A DNA stretch of 64,000 nt, from NCBI GenBank assembly GCA_030606285.1, contig JAUWGS010000008.1, positions 33,884-97,883 on the forward strand. The letters are read 5' to 3'. Below the pieces are notes generated by a model. It had not been told where the DNA came from. It was given only the letters and a program-made list of their open reading frames with translations, and ran no database searches. This DNA is from Planctomycetales bacterium. Lineage in GTDB: Bacteria > 4484-113. The first letter of the stretch is position 1, and each line of letters opens with the position of its first letter. A program made the translations under genes and the position numbers. This document shows, piece after piece, positions 55,127-62,986 of this stretch.

Positions 55127-56620
55127 ATGTTCAAGAGAGTTCTCGTTGCCAATCGCGGTGAGATAGCGGTGCGGGTAATCCGCGGCTGCCAGGAGCTTGG
55201 ATGCGAGGCGGTCGCGGTGTACTCCGAGCCGGACGCCGAAGCGCTGCACGTGCGCCAGGCGGACACGGCGGTGCTGCTGGGGCCTGCAGCGCCCGCAGAA
55301 AGCTACCTGAACTTCGAGCGGATTCTCGACGCCGCGCGGCAGCAGGGCTGCGAAGCGATTCACCCCGGCTACGGCTTTTTAGCGGAGAACGCTGAATTCG
55401 CGCAGGCGGTGGAAGACGCGGGATTCGCCTGGATCGGGCCGCCGCCGGAGGCTATGCGGCGGATGGGGCTGAAGGTCGAGGCGCGCGAGCTTGCGCGCAA
55501 GTCCGGCGCGCCCGTTATCCCCGGCCTGGATAATACCGATGCGAGCGATGCCGAGTTCATCGCGGCCGCGGACGAGATGGGCTGGCCGGCGATGGTCAAG
55601 GCGAGCGCTGGCGGCGGTGGCAAGGGAATGCGCGTGGTTCACGACGCCGACAGGCTTAAACCCGCGCTGGAAGCCGCCCGCCGCGAAGCGGAAAAGGCCT
55701 TTGGCAATCCTGCCGTATACATCGAGAAATTCATCGAGCGCCCGCGCCATATCGAAATCCAGGTGCTGTTTGACCGCGACGGGCGCGGAGTGCATCTGGG
55801 CGAGCGCGAATGCACCATCCAGCGCCGGCACCAAAAAGTCGTCGAGGAAACGCCCAGCCCGGGCGTGGACGCGAAGCTGCGCGCCAAGATGGGCCAGGCC
55901 GCCCTCGGCATCGCCGCCGAAGTCGGCTACGTCAACGCCGGCACCGTCGAGTTCATCATGGCGCCCGACGGGAGCTTTTATTTCATGGAGATGAACACGA
56001 GGCTGCAGGTGGAGCATCCGGTAACCGAGTTCGTCTACGGCGTGGACCTGGTTCACGAGCAGCTCCGCATCGCGTCCGGCGAGAAAATGACGCTGAAGCA
56101 AAAGGAGCTCGTCCCGCGCGGGCATTCCATCGAAGTGCGAGTGTGCGCTGAGGACCCGCGCGCGGATTTCCTGCCGCAGATCGGCACGGTGGAGGTCCTG
56201 CGAACTCCTGCGGGGCCGGGCGTGCGCTTTGACATGAGCCTCTACGACGGCTGGGAGATTGGCCCGGATTACGACCCGCTGCTGGGCAAGCTCATCGCCT
56301 ACGGCCCCAGCCGTCCCGCCGCCATCGCGCGGCTCGATGCGGCGTTGCGCAACACGGCGGTACTCGGCGTGACGACGAACCTGTCGTTCTTGCGCCGGGT
56401 GATTCGCCATCCGGCATTCGCCGAAGGCGAGTTGCACACCGGATTCATTGAGGAGAACGCGGACGGCCTGGTCACGCCGGAGGCCCAGCTTCCGGAGCTA
56501 ATCGCAGCGGCATTGGCGGCATCTAAGCCCTGCGCCGCGCCGGCGATGGTTGCGTCAGGCGGCGGCGAAGCGGGCATAGCTTCCCCGTGGGAATACCTGG
56601 GCGAATGGAGCAACACCTGA
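55127..56620 (+). CDS. Biotin carboxylase subunit of an acyl-CoA carboxylase (probably MccA)
   Basis: 497 aa. ATP-dependent carboxylation of biotin. Biotin-carboxylase start KRVLVANRGEIAVRVIRGCQ, the ATP-grasp glycine loop KASAGGGGKGMRVV, HIEIQVLFDRDG, the catalytic stretch RECTIQRRHQKVVEE, and EMNTRLQVEHPVTE. It lacks the biotinyl domain, which is encoded by the next gene (TGATG overlap). Assignment to methylcrotonyl-CoA is by its neighbours, above all the MccB-like carboxyltransferase at 61295. Confidence 0.92.
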   Translation: MFKRVLVANRGEIAVRVIRGCQELGCEAVAVYSEPDAEALHVRQADTAVLLGPAAPAESYLNFERILDAARQQGCEAIHPGYGFLAENAEFAQAVEDAGFAWIGPPPEAMRRMGLKVEARELARKSGAPVIPGLDNTDASDAEFIAAADEMGWPAMVKASAGGGGKGMRVVHDADRLKPALEAARREAEKAFGNPAVYIEKFIERPRHIEIQVLFDRDGRGVHLGERECTIQRRHQKVVEETPSPGVDAKLRAKMGQAALGIAAEVGYVNAGTVEFIMAPDGSFYFMEMNTRLQVEHPVTEFVYGVDLVHEQLRIASGEKMTLKQKELVPRGHSIEVRVCAEDPRADFLPQIGTVEVLRTPAGPGVRFDMSLYDGWEIGPDYDPLLGKLIAYGPSRPAAIARLDAALRNTAVLGVTTNLSFLRRVIRHPAFAEGELHTGFIEENADGLVTPEAQLPELIAAALAASKPCAAPAMVASGGGEAGIASPWEYLGEWSNT

Positions 56621-57111
56621 TGAAGGAGCACCTGCGCGTAAGCGGCGAACTGCACGAGCTCGAAGTGAGCGAGCGCAGCGGCGTTGTCACGGTGACCGTT
56701 GACGGCGAGTGCCACGAAATCGCCGATCTCAAGCGCGAAGGCGCGGAAATCGTCTTCCGGCTCGGCGACCGCACGTACCGCTTCCTCGCCCACGCCGACC
56801 GCAAGCGCGTGATTATCTGGCGGCAGGGGCAGGTTCGCAGTTGCGAAAGAGTTGAGAGCGCGGAAGAGGGCGAAGCGGAGGAAGCCAAAGGTGCCAGCCT
56901 GATTTCGCAGATGCCGGGAATGGTACTAAAGCTCCTCTTGGAGCCGGGAGCCGAGGTAAAGGCGGGCACGCCGCTGCTCATTCTCGAAGCGATGAAGATG
57001 GAGCACGAAGTCTGCGCCCCCGGCGACGGCAAGCTTACAGGCTACCCGTTTAGCGAAGGCGACCGCGTCATGCCCGGCGATTTGCTCGTGGAGTTTGAAG
57101 CCGAGGGGTAG
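56620..57111 (+). CDS. Biotin carboxyl carrier (biotinyl-domain) protein
   Basis: 163 aa from ATG 56620, one base into the stop codon of the carboxylase gene. N-terminal 85 residues form the BT-like/linker domain. The C-terminal biotinyl domain carries the biotin-lysine motif EAMKMEHEV, with hinge LISQMPGMVLKLL before it. In E. coli-type ACC and many PCC/MCC enzymes this is fused or separate; here it is a separate partner. An open extension upstream to 56587 is not used. Confidence 0.91.
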   Translation: MKEHLRVSGELHELEVSERSGVVTVTVDGECHEIADLKREGAEIVFRLGDRTYRFLAHADRKRVIIWRQGQVRSCERVESAEEGEAEEAKGASLISQMPGMVLKLLLEPGAEVKAGTPLLILEAMKMEHEVCAPGDGKLTGYPFSEGDRVMPGDLLVEFEAEG

Positions 57112-57155
57112 GCCGGGGACTTGTGCGCCTAGGTGCATTTATCCCCGTCTTATCT

Positions 57156-57180
57156 TGTAGGGGCAATTCACGAATTGCCC
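57156..57180. repeat. TGTAG-headed inverted repeat, copy 4
   Basis: TGTAG, arm GGGCAATT, loop CACG, arm AATTGCCC. It lies between the carrier gene and the following promoter. Confidence 0.55.
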
Positions 57181-57219
57181 TTTCGATATGTGGGAGTTTC
57201 GGTTCCTTATCCTGAACCG

Positions 57220-57248
57220 TTGTTAGGCGGGGAAATGGATGTTATACT
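57220..57248 (+). promoter_or_regulatory. Promoter of the 57343 secreted-protein gene
   Basis: TTGTTA (57220-57225), spacer of 17, TATACT (57243-57248). The leader would be about 88 bases. Confidence 0.55.
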
Positions 57249-57342
57249 CTATGCAGCAAAGCCCGGCGCGCTGGTTGGGTAACAGTAAGTGGTAGCCGGG
57301 CCGTAATTCGAATGGGGGCATGGACCCCAGAGGAGGTTAGGC

Positions 57343-58290
57343 ATGGCTTTTCGAACCCTCGTGGCTAGTGTGCTGCTTGCAGCAGTCGTATCGCTTTTGT
57401 GTTCGTCCGCAGTTCCTTCAGCAGCCCATAGTTCAGAGTCAGCCGTCGTTCCCGTGAATGAAGTCACAGGCTTGCTGGAAGACTTAATCAGACCGGCAAA
57501 TGATTCCTGGCTTGGAGTTCTGCATCGCAAGGGCAACACTCAAGTCTCGATTCGTCTTAAAAAGCACGAACCAGGACGTAAGGACACGTCGCACCGATTG
57601 TCTGCATTCCAGCCTTCAGCTGGGACAAGCCTAGCGGTCAACGTATTGGAATCCCTTAACCTAGAATACGCGATGGCAACTCCCTACGAGGTCCGGGCTG
57701 AGTATTACCTGTTTGAGGCTGACCCGGCAGAACTGGTTTCGCGTGGCATTTATAAAGGAGTTGTCAGATACACTACTGGCATCAATGCGTACTTATTCCA
57801 GGAAGCCGACACAGTGTTGCCGGGCTGGAGCCTGATGGAGAAGGAAAGAAAGATCGAAAGTCTTGACCTTCGTTCGAGGGAAGCCACCGAATCCGATCAC
57901 AAGTATGTGTACTCGCTGTTTGTTGATACCCGCACTGGCCGCGTCTTGGAGGAATGCTATTACTCGCCAGAGCTTACCATGAGGTACACGTACGCTTATC
58001 TGTCGGCTCCAAATGGCCCGGACGACGAGCTTAAGGAAACAGTATATCCCGCTACCGTAGTCTCATACATTCTCCATCCCAGGGGTTTCTACACAAGCGG
58101 AGTAGACCTTATTGCACGCCAGAGCTACATACGATTCTCAATGCACTGCAGTTTCTGGTTATCAGATGATGTGGTGAATCTTCCCAAGATGGGCCACTCA
58201 ATTCAGGCTATACCAGCGATCGTCAGCAGCGAATCGTACTCCTCTCGCATCTTTGCAGATTACGGATTTCCGCAGGGCGTTGAGTGGTGA
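57343..58290 (+). CDS. Predicted secreted protein of unknown function
   Basis: 315 aa. Signal peptide of about 28 residues (LVASVLLAAVVSLLCSSAVP). The mature part has no recognised domain; it is mixed alpha/beta with aromatic strands (VRYTTGINAYLFQEADTVLP). Cleavage may release a soluble protein, though the Cys near residue 20 could also serve as a lipobox (VVSLLC). GAGGAGG lies 7 bases before ATG. AT-richer than the carboxylase genes beside it. A short hairpin (GCTCTG-TTATC-CAGAGC) follows at 58305 without a T-run. Confidence 0.65.
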   Translation: MAFRTLVASVLLAAVVSLLCSSAVPSAAHSSESAVVPVNEVTGLLEDLIRPANDSWLGVLHRKGNTQVSIRLKKHEPGRKDTSHRLSAFQPSAGTSLAVNVLESLNLEYAMATPYEVRAEYYLFEADPAELVSRGIYKGVVRYTTGINAYLFQEADTVLPGWSLMEKERKIESLDLRSREATESDHKYVYSLFVDTRTGRVLEECYYSPELTMRYTYAYLSAPNGPDDELKETVYPATVVSYILHPRGFYTSGVDLIARQSYIRFSMHCSFWLSDDVVNLPKMGHSIQAIPAIVSSESYSSRIFADYGFPQGVEW

Positions 58291-58336
58291 AAGCCAATCC
58301 GTAGGCTCTGTTATCCAGAGCGTCAGACGCGCCCCC

Positions 58337-58729
58337 CTACACCGGCACGACTTTATACCCGTACATCAGGATGCCGTGGTGGCCGTCCTTCTGGATGAGC
58401 CGAAACTCGATGCGCACCGGCATCCCTATCTTGATGTTCTCGAACGGGCAGTCCACGAGCTGCGCGGTGATGCGCCCGCCGCCGTCCATCTCGCATATCG
58501 CTATCGCGTACGGCGCTTCGTCCACAAACTGCGTCGGCGCGACGCGGATTACCGTGTAGGTCAGCACCTTGCCGGTGGTGGATAGCGTGTGCGGCTCCAG
58601 CGTCGACTCGCCGAAGGGATCGGCGGTGCGGCGTGGTGGCAGGAATACTTCGCCGGTTTCAGTGCACTTGTTGCCTTCGTAGCGCAGGCGTTGCGCGCGC
58701 TCTCGCCAGTAACCAGGAACCGATGCCAT
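58337..58729 (-). CDS. DUF35 OB-fold acyl-CoA-binding protein with degenerate zinc ribbon
   Basis: 130 aa. DUF35 proteins bridge thiolase and HMG-CoA synthase in the archaeal ACAT/HMGCS complex and pass acyl-CoA between them. The OB-fold part is visible (GKVLTYTVIRVAPTQFVDEA, then IKIGMPVRIEFRLI). The preceding rubredoxin-like zinc ribbon has only Cys22 of the usual four; the next Cys-x2-Cys and Cys-Pro-x-Cys positions read TETG and DPFG. Gene order DUF35-thiolase-HMGCS, with no spacer to thiolase, supports the complex. Confidence 0.85.
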   Translation of the reverse strand: MASVPGYWRERAQRLRYEGNKCTETGEVFLPPRRTADPFGESTLEPHTLSTTGKVLTYTVIRVAPTQFVDEAPYAIAICEMDGGGRITAQLVDCPFENIKIGMPVRIEFRLIQKDGHHGILMYGYKVVPV

Positions 58730-59890
58730 CTATACCACCTCCAGGATGTGGACCACGCAGCTTCCGCCGCTGCCGCCCATGTTTTGCGCCAGCCCGCGCT
58801 TGGCGGTTTTAAGCTGCCGTTCGCCGGCGTCGCCGCGAAGCTGGGTGACGAGTTCGTAGATTTGCCCCAGGCCGGTTGCGCCGACCGGATGCCCCTTGGA
58901 CTTCAGGCCGCCGCTGGTGTTGACGGGGCGCTTACCCGTAAGCGCGGTCTCGCCCGCAGCCGCAGCCTTGCCGCCCGTGCCCTTCTCGAAGAAGCCGATG
59001 TCCTCGCTGGTAATAACCTCGGCGATGGAGAAGCAGTCGTGCACCTCGGCGAAATCAATGTCGTCCGGGCCGACACCCGCCATCTCGTAGGCGCGCTTGG
59101 CCGCAACGACTGTGGCGTTCAGAACACTCAGGTCCTTGCGGGTGTGCAGCGCGATGGTGTCGGTCGCCGCGCCCACACCGGAGACCTTGATGATCGGGCG
59201 CCCCTTGGCGTAATCCTGCGCCATCTCCAGCGGGCAGAGTATCGCCGCCGCCGCGCCATCCGTTATCGGGCTGCAATCCATTATCGTCAGCGGGTCGGCG
59301 ATCAATATGCTGTTGATCACGCCCTCAATCGTGAGCTTGCTCCGATACTGCGCGTGGGGATTGAGCGCGCCGTTATCGTGGCTCTTCACCGGCACCGCCG
59401 CGAGCTCCTCGCGGGTCAGCCCGAAGCGGTGCATGTAGTCCTGCGCCATCATCGCGTACAGCCCGGGGAACGTCACGCCGTTGTAGACCTCGTAGTCGCC
59501 GTCGGCCGCCGTTGCCAGCGCGTAAGTCGCGCCGCCGCCGTCCACGTCGGTCATCTTCTCCACGCCGCTAACGAGCGCGATGTCGGCCATTCCCGACGCA
59601 ATCTCGATGAAGCCCGAGCGCATCGCCATTCCGCCGGAGCAGCAGGCGCTTTCGGTGCGCGTCGCCGCTACGGGTGTAACGCCCAGGTAGTCGGCGCACA
59701 GCGATGCTAGGTGCTCCTGGCCGACGAACAGCCCCGGTGACATTGCGCCGACGTACATCGTGTCGATGTGGTCGACGCCCGCGTCCTTTATCGCATTGAG
59801 GGCCGCTTCGACCCAGATGTCGCGCAGGCTGCGGTCCCACAGCTCGCCCCATTTTTGGATTCCGATTCCGATTACTGCAACGTCTCGCAT
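58730..59890 (-). CDS. Archaeal-type/SCPx thiolase (acetyl-CoA acetyltransferase)
   Basis: 386 aa. Condenses two acetyl-CoA to acetoacetyl-CoA, or the reverse. Catalytic Cys83 in [11 protein letters not shown], the HDCFSIAE motif with a histidine, and [14 protein letters not shown] near the C-terminus. Sequence style matches the SCPx-type thiolases of archaeal mevalonate clusters rather than PhaA/AtoB. It directly abuts the DUF35 gene and lies 9 bases after the HMG-CoA synthase gene, all co-directional. Confidence 0.92.
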   Translation of the reverse strand: MRDVAVIGIGIQKWGELWDRSLRDIWVEAALNAIKDAGVDHIDTMYVGAMSPGLFVGQEHLASLCADYLGVTPVAATRTESACCSGGMAMRSGFIEIASGMADIALVSGVEKMTDVDGGGATYALATAADGDYEVYNGVTFPGLYAMMAQDYMHRFGLTREELAAVPVKSHDNGALNPHAQYRSKLTIEGVINSILIADPLTIMDCSPITDGAAAAILCPLEMAQDYAKGRPIIKVSGVGAATDTIALHTRKDLSVLNATVVAAKRAYEMAGVGPDDIDFAEVHDCFSIAEVITSEDIGFFEKGTGGKAAAAGETALTGKRPVNTSGGLKSKGHPVGATGLGQIYELVTQLRGDAGERQLKTAKRGLAQNMGGSGGSCVVHILEVV

Positions 59891-59899
59891 TGTGCCCTC

Positions 59900-60946
59900 C
59901 TAGTCCGCCTTGACGATTTTGCCTCGGTACTTGGCGTACTGCCCGTAGGTGAGATAGACCTTGTTTTCGTCAAGCTGCGGGCGGGTAAACGGAGCCTTTT
60001 CGCGCACTTCGACCAGCCGCTCGGTTGCCTTCCAGATAAAGGCATCCGAGCCTGCGCCGCTCCCGTAGCTGCACATCAGTATGAGTTCCCCCGGCTGGGC
60101 GATGTCCAGTATCGCCGTCAGGCCCATCGGTGACGCGCCGCTGTACGTATTCCCCAGCCACGGAGAGAGCCAGCCGGCCTCCATCTGCTCGTCCTTGAAG
60201 CCCAGCATCCGGCCCACGTTGCGGGGGAATTTCCCGTTTGGCTGATGGAATACCGCGTAGTTTATGTCGCTTGGGGTGAGCCCGGCGCGCGACATAATCT
60301 CGCGGGACGCCGACAGCACGTGCTTGAAGTACGCCGGTTCGCCGGTGAAGCGCCCGCCGTGGCGCGGATAAAACTCGTATTCGCGCCGCCAGAAATCGGG
60401 CGTGTCGGTCATGAAGCTAAAGGTGTGCAGGCACTCGGCGAGAAGGTTTTCGCGCCCCATGATGAACGCGGCGGACCCGGCGCTGGCCGAATACTCCAGC
60501 GCGTCGCCCGGCGCGCCCTGGCTCGTGTCGCCGCCGACCGCGAGCACGTAGTCCATCTCGCCCGCCTTCACCAGCGAAAGCCCGACGAACATCGCCTCGC
60601 TTCCCGCCTTGCATGCGAACTCGAAGTCCGCGCAGTGGCAGTCGGGCGTTGCGCCGATGGCCTCGGCGACCACGGTGCCGGAAGGCTTCACCGCGTACGG
60701 GTGGCTCTCCGAGCCGATGTAGACCGCGCCGATGCCCTTCGGGTCGATTCCCGCGCGTGCCAGTGCCCATCGTGCCGCCTCGACGGACATCGTTATCGTG
60801 TCCTGGTCGGGCGCGGGCACGGATTTCTCGTAGAGCATGAGGCCGCGCTTGTATGCAACGGCGTCCGCACCCCAGACGGCGGCGATTTCTTCAAGCTTGA
60901 TGCGCTGCCGTGGAATGTAGGCGCCGTATCCGACGATACCTACCAT
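59900..60946 (-). CDS. Archaeal-type hydroxymethylglutaryl-CoA synthase
   Basis: 348 aa, the archaeal HMGCS length (eukaryotic and Gram-positive MvaS are about 390-520). Catalytic residues Glu80 (GSESHPYAVKPSG), Cys112 (FEFACKAGSEAMF) and His234 (FHQPNGKFPRN). Condenses acetyl-CoA with acetoacetyl-CoA to HMG-CoA. GAGGAAAG precedes ATG 60946. The 61006-61011 TATAAT on the minus strand is a likely promoter for the three-gene set. Archaeal-type HMGCS in bacteria is uncommon; horizontal origin or ancient retention are both possible. Confidence 0.93.
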   Translation of the reverse strand: MVGIVGYGAYIPRQRIKLEEIAAVWGADAVAYKRGLMLYEKSVPAPDQDTITMSVEAARWALARAGIDPKGIGAVYIGSESHPYAVKPSGTVVAEAIGATPDCHCADFEFACKAGSEAMFVGLSLVKAGEMDYVLAVGGDTSQGAPGDALEYSASAGSAAFIMGRENLLAECLHTFSFMTDTPDFWRREYEFYPRHGGRFTGEPAYFKHVLSASREIMSRAGLTPSDINYAVFHQPNGKFPRNVGRMLGFKDEQMEAGWLSPWLGNTYSGASPMGLTAILDIAQPGELILMCSYGSGAGSDAFIWKATERLVEVREKAPFTRPQLDENKVYLTYGQYAKYRGKIVKAD

Positions 60947-61005
60947 GAGCTTTCCTCCTAGGCGATTTTCCCGCCGCGCTGGCGCGCAGCGTATCGGTGC
61001 GGGAT

Positions 61006-61011
61006 ATTATA
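61006..61011 (-). promoter_or_regulatory. -10 element of the HMGCS-thiolase-DUF35 operon
   Basis: TATAAT on the minus strand, about 60 bases before the HMGCS start. No good -35 is assigned. Confidence 0.5.
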
Positions 61012-61050
61012 GCAGCATGCGCATGGAACAATGCCCCACGCCCTTTGCGC

Positions 61051-61056
61051 TATAAT
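61051..61056 (+). promoter_or_regulatory. -10 element before the 61096 small ORF
   Basis: TATAAT, 39 bases before ATG 61096, facing away from the HMGCS promoter. Confidence 0.5.
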
Positions 61057-61095
61057 CGTTGCTGTCGGACCGCGTAAAGCGAGAAGGAGTTCGAG

Positions 61096-61191
61096 ATGAC
61101 TAGAGCAATCACGTTACTTGCAGGACTGGCAGTCCTTACGCTGTCGCTCGTATGGGACTTGCCTGCCCAGATGGGCCTGGAGGAGGAGTGA
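61096..61191 (+). CDS. Small ORF (31 aa), membrane/signal-peptide-like
   Basis: GAGAAGGAG lies 5 bases before ATG 61096, and a TATAAT precedes it at 61051. The 31-residue product (MTRAITLLAGLAVLTLSLVW, then DLPAQMG and three glutamates) is one hydrophobic segment with an acidic tail. It may be a real small membrane protein or a truncated signal peptide of a lost secreted protein. No terminator is visible before mccB. Confidence 0.42.
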   Translation: MTRAITLLAGLAVLTLSLVWDLPAQMGLEEE

Positions 61192-61294
61192 ACGGGCACA
61201 GAAGGCAAGGCGAACGGCTGGGCTGAATATACGCCTATAGCTCAAAGCTGACGAACCTTCCAGTTGTGAGCGCGCACCTGCTAAAATAGCCGGC

Positions 61295-62905
61295 GTGGAA
61301 CGCTTACGCAGCAAGATAGATCCGAAATCCTCCGAATTCAAGGAAACCGATAGGGTCAACCGGGCGCTTCTCGCCGAGCTAAACGATCGCGTCGCTAAGG
61401 TCAAAGAAGGCGGCGGCGGCAAGTACCTCAAGCGCCACACGAGCCAGGGCAAGCTATTCGTGCGCGACCGCCTGAAGCTCCTGCTCGATCCCGGCACGCC
61501 GTGGATGGAGTTTTCGGCGCTCGCCGGCTGGGAGATGTACGACGCGTGGGTGCCCTCCGGCGGGCTGGTCACGGGCATCGGGCGCGTGTGCGGCGTCGAG
61601 TGCATAATCGTCGCCAACGACGCGACCGTGAAGGGCGGCACCTACCACCCCATCACCATCAAGAAGCACCTGCGCGCCCAGGAAATCGCCATCGAGAACC
61701 ACCTGCCGTGCATCTACCTCGTGGACTCGGGCGGCATATTCCTGCCGTTGCAGAAAGACCTGTTCCCCGACAAGGAGCACTTCGGCCGCATCTTCTACAA
61801 CCAGGCGATAATGTCGGCGCACAACATCCCGCAGATTTCTGCGGTAATGGGAAGCTGCACTGCAGGCGGCGCGTACCAGCCGGCGATGAGCGACGAAGCC
61901 ATCATCGTCAAGGGCTACGGCACCATCTTCCTGGCCGGCCCGCCGCTGGTGAAGGCCGCCACCGGCGAAGAATGCACGCCCAACGAGCTTGGCGGCGCGG
62001 AGGTGCACACGCGCCAGAGCGGTGTGGTCGATCACTGCGCGCTGGATGACGAAGACGCCATCCGCCAGGTGCGCAGCATCGTGGAAAGCGTAAACCGCCC
62101 GAAACCCTTCCCGCTGGAGCGCTCCGAGCCCGAAGACCCCTACTACGACCCCGAGGAGCTCTACGGCATCATCCCCACGGACGTGCGCAAGCTCTACGAG
62201 GTGCGGGAGCTCATCGCGCGCATCGTTGACGGCAGCTACTTCCACGAGTTCAAGCGCGATTACGGCACGACCGTTATCAACGGCTTTGCGCGCATCCACG
62301 GCTATCCCGTCGCCATCCTCGCCAACCAGGGCATCCTGTTCAACGACTCGTCGGTGAAGTGCGCCCACTTCATGATAATGGCCTGCGAGCGCAAGATACC
62401 GCTGGTGTTTTTGCAGAACATCACCGGCTACATGGTGGGCAAGAAGTACGAGGCCGAGGGCATCGCCAAAAACGGCGCGAAGATGGTCCACGCGGTGGCG
62501 AACGCCAACGTGCCCAAGTTCACCGTCATCATCGGCGGCAGCTTCGGCGCGGGCAACTACGGCATGTGCGGCCGGGCTTACGGCGCGCGCCAGCTCTGGA
62601 TGTGGCCCAACAGCCGCATTAGCGTTATGGGCGGGGAGCAGGCTGCGGGCGTGCTGGCGACGGTCAAGCAGGACCAGCTCAAGCGCGAGGGTAAGCCGCA
62701 GATGACTGAGGAGGAAGAAGCCGAATTCAAGCGCCCCACCCTCGAAAGGTACGAGCACGAGGGCAACCCGTACTACGCCTCTGCGCGGCTGTGGGACGAC
62801 GGCATCATCGACCCGGTGCAGACGCGCGACACGCTGGCGCTTGGCATCTCGGCGTCGCTCAATGCGCCCATCCCCGACGCCAAATTCGGCGTCTGGCGGA
62901 TGTAG
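61295..62905 (+). CDS. Acyl-CoA carboxyltransferase, MccB-like (3-methylcrotonyl-CoA carboxylase beta)
   Basis: 536 aa. Transfers CO2 from biotin to the acyl-Co[72 protein letters not shown] and [17 protein letters not shown] are the closest to methylcrotonyl-CoA carboxylase (PCC and acetyl-CoA enzymes differ in the GTYHPIT region). Start is GTG 61295; TAAAAT (61282-61287) ends 7 bases upstream, predicting a leaderless message. It pairs with the biotin carboxylase and carrier at 55127-57111, although it lies 4.2 kb away. Confidence 0.93.
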   Translation: MERLRSKIDPKSSEFKETDRVNRALLAELNDRVAKVKEGGGGKYLKRHTSQGKLFVRDRLKLLLDPGTPWMEFSALAGWEMYDAWVPSGGLVTGIGRVCGVECIIVANDATVKGGTYHPITIKKHLRAQEIAIENHLPCIYLVDSGGIFLPLQKDLFPDKEHFGRIFYNQAIMSAHNIPQISAVMGSCTAGGAYQPAMSDEAIIVKGYGTIFLAGPPLVKAATGEECTPNELGGAEVHTRQSGVVDHCALDDEDAIRQVRSIVESVNRPKPFPLERSEPEDPYYDPEELYGIIPTDVRKLYEVRELIARIVDGSYFHEFKRDYGTTVINGFARIHGYPVAILANQGILFNDSSVKCAHFMIMACERKIPLVFLQNITGYMVGKKYEAEGIAKNGAKMVHAVANANVPKFTVIIGGSFGAGNYGMCGRAYGARQLWMWPNSRISVMGGEQAAGVLATVKQDQLKREGKPQMTEEEEAEFKRPTLERYEHEGNPYYASARLWDDGIIDPVQTRDTLALGISASLNAPIPDAKFGVWRM

Positions 62906-62915
62906 GAAGCCGCGC

Positions 62916-62940
62916 TGTAGGGGCACAGCATGCTGTGCCC
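62916..62940. repeat. TGTAG-headed inverted repeat, copy 5
   Basis: TGTAG followed by a perfect 20-bp palindrome, GGGCACAGCA joined to its reverse complement. Directly upstream of the RHS-gene promoter. Confidence 0.6.
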
Positions 62941-62955
62941 TTCTGGAACGTCTGG

Positions 62956-62961
62956 TATAAT
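62956..62961 (+). promoter_or_regulatory. -10 element of the RHS gene
   Basis: TATAAT, 25 bases before GTG 62987, with GGAAAGGG between them as a Shine-Dalgarno. Confidence 0.5.
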
Positions 62962-62986
62962 AGCGGCAGCGGAAAGGGATGTGGGA

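Noticed and set aside
55379..56437. 352-codon minus-strand open frame opposite the biotin carboxylase gene
   Set aside because: Shadow frame; the plus-strand gene has all catalytic motifs.
61454..62926. 490-codon minus-strand open frame opposite the MccB-like gene
   Set aside because: Antisense shadow of a strongly conserved carboxyltransferase; composition dominated by Ala, Val, His and Arg; no family features.
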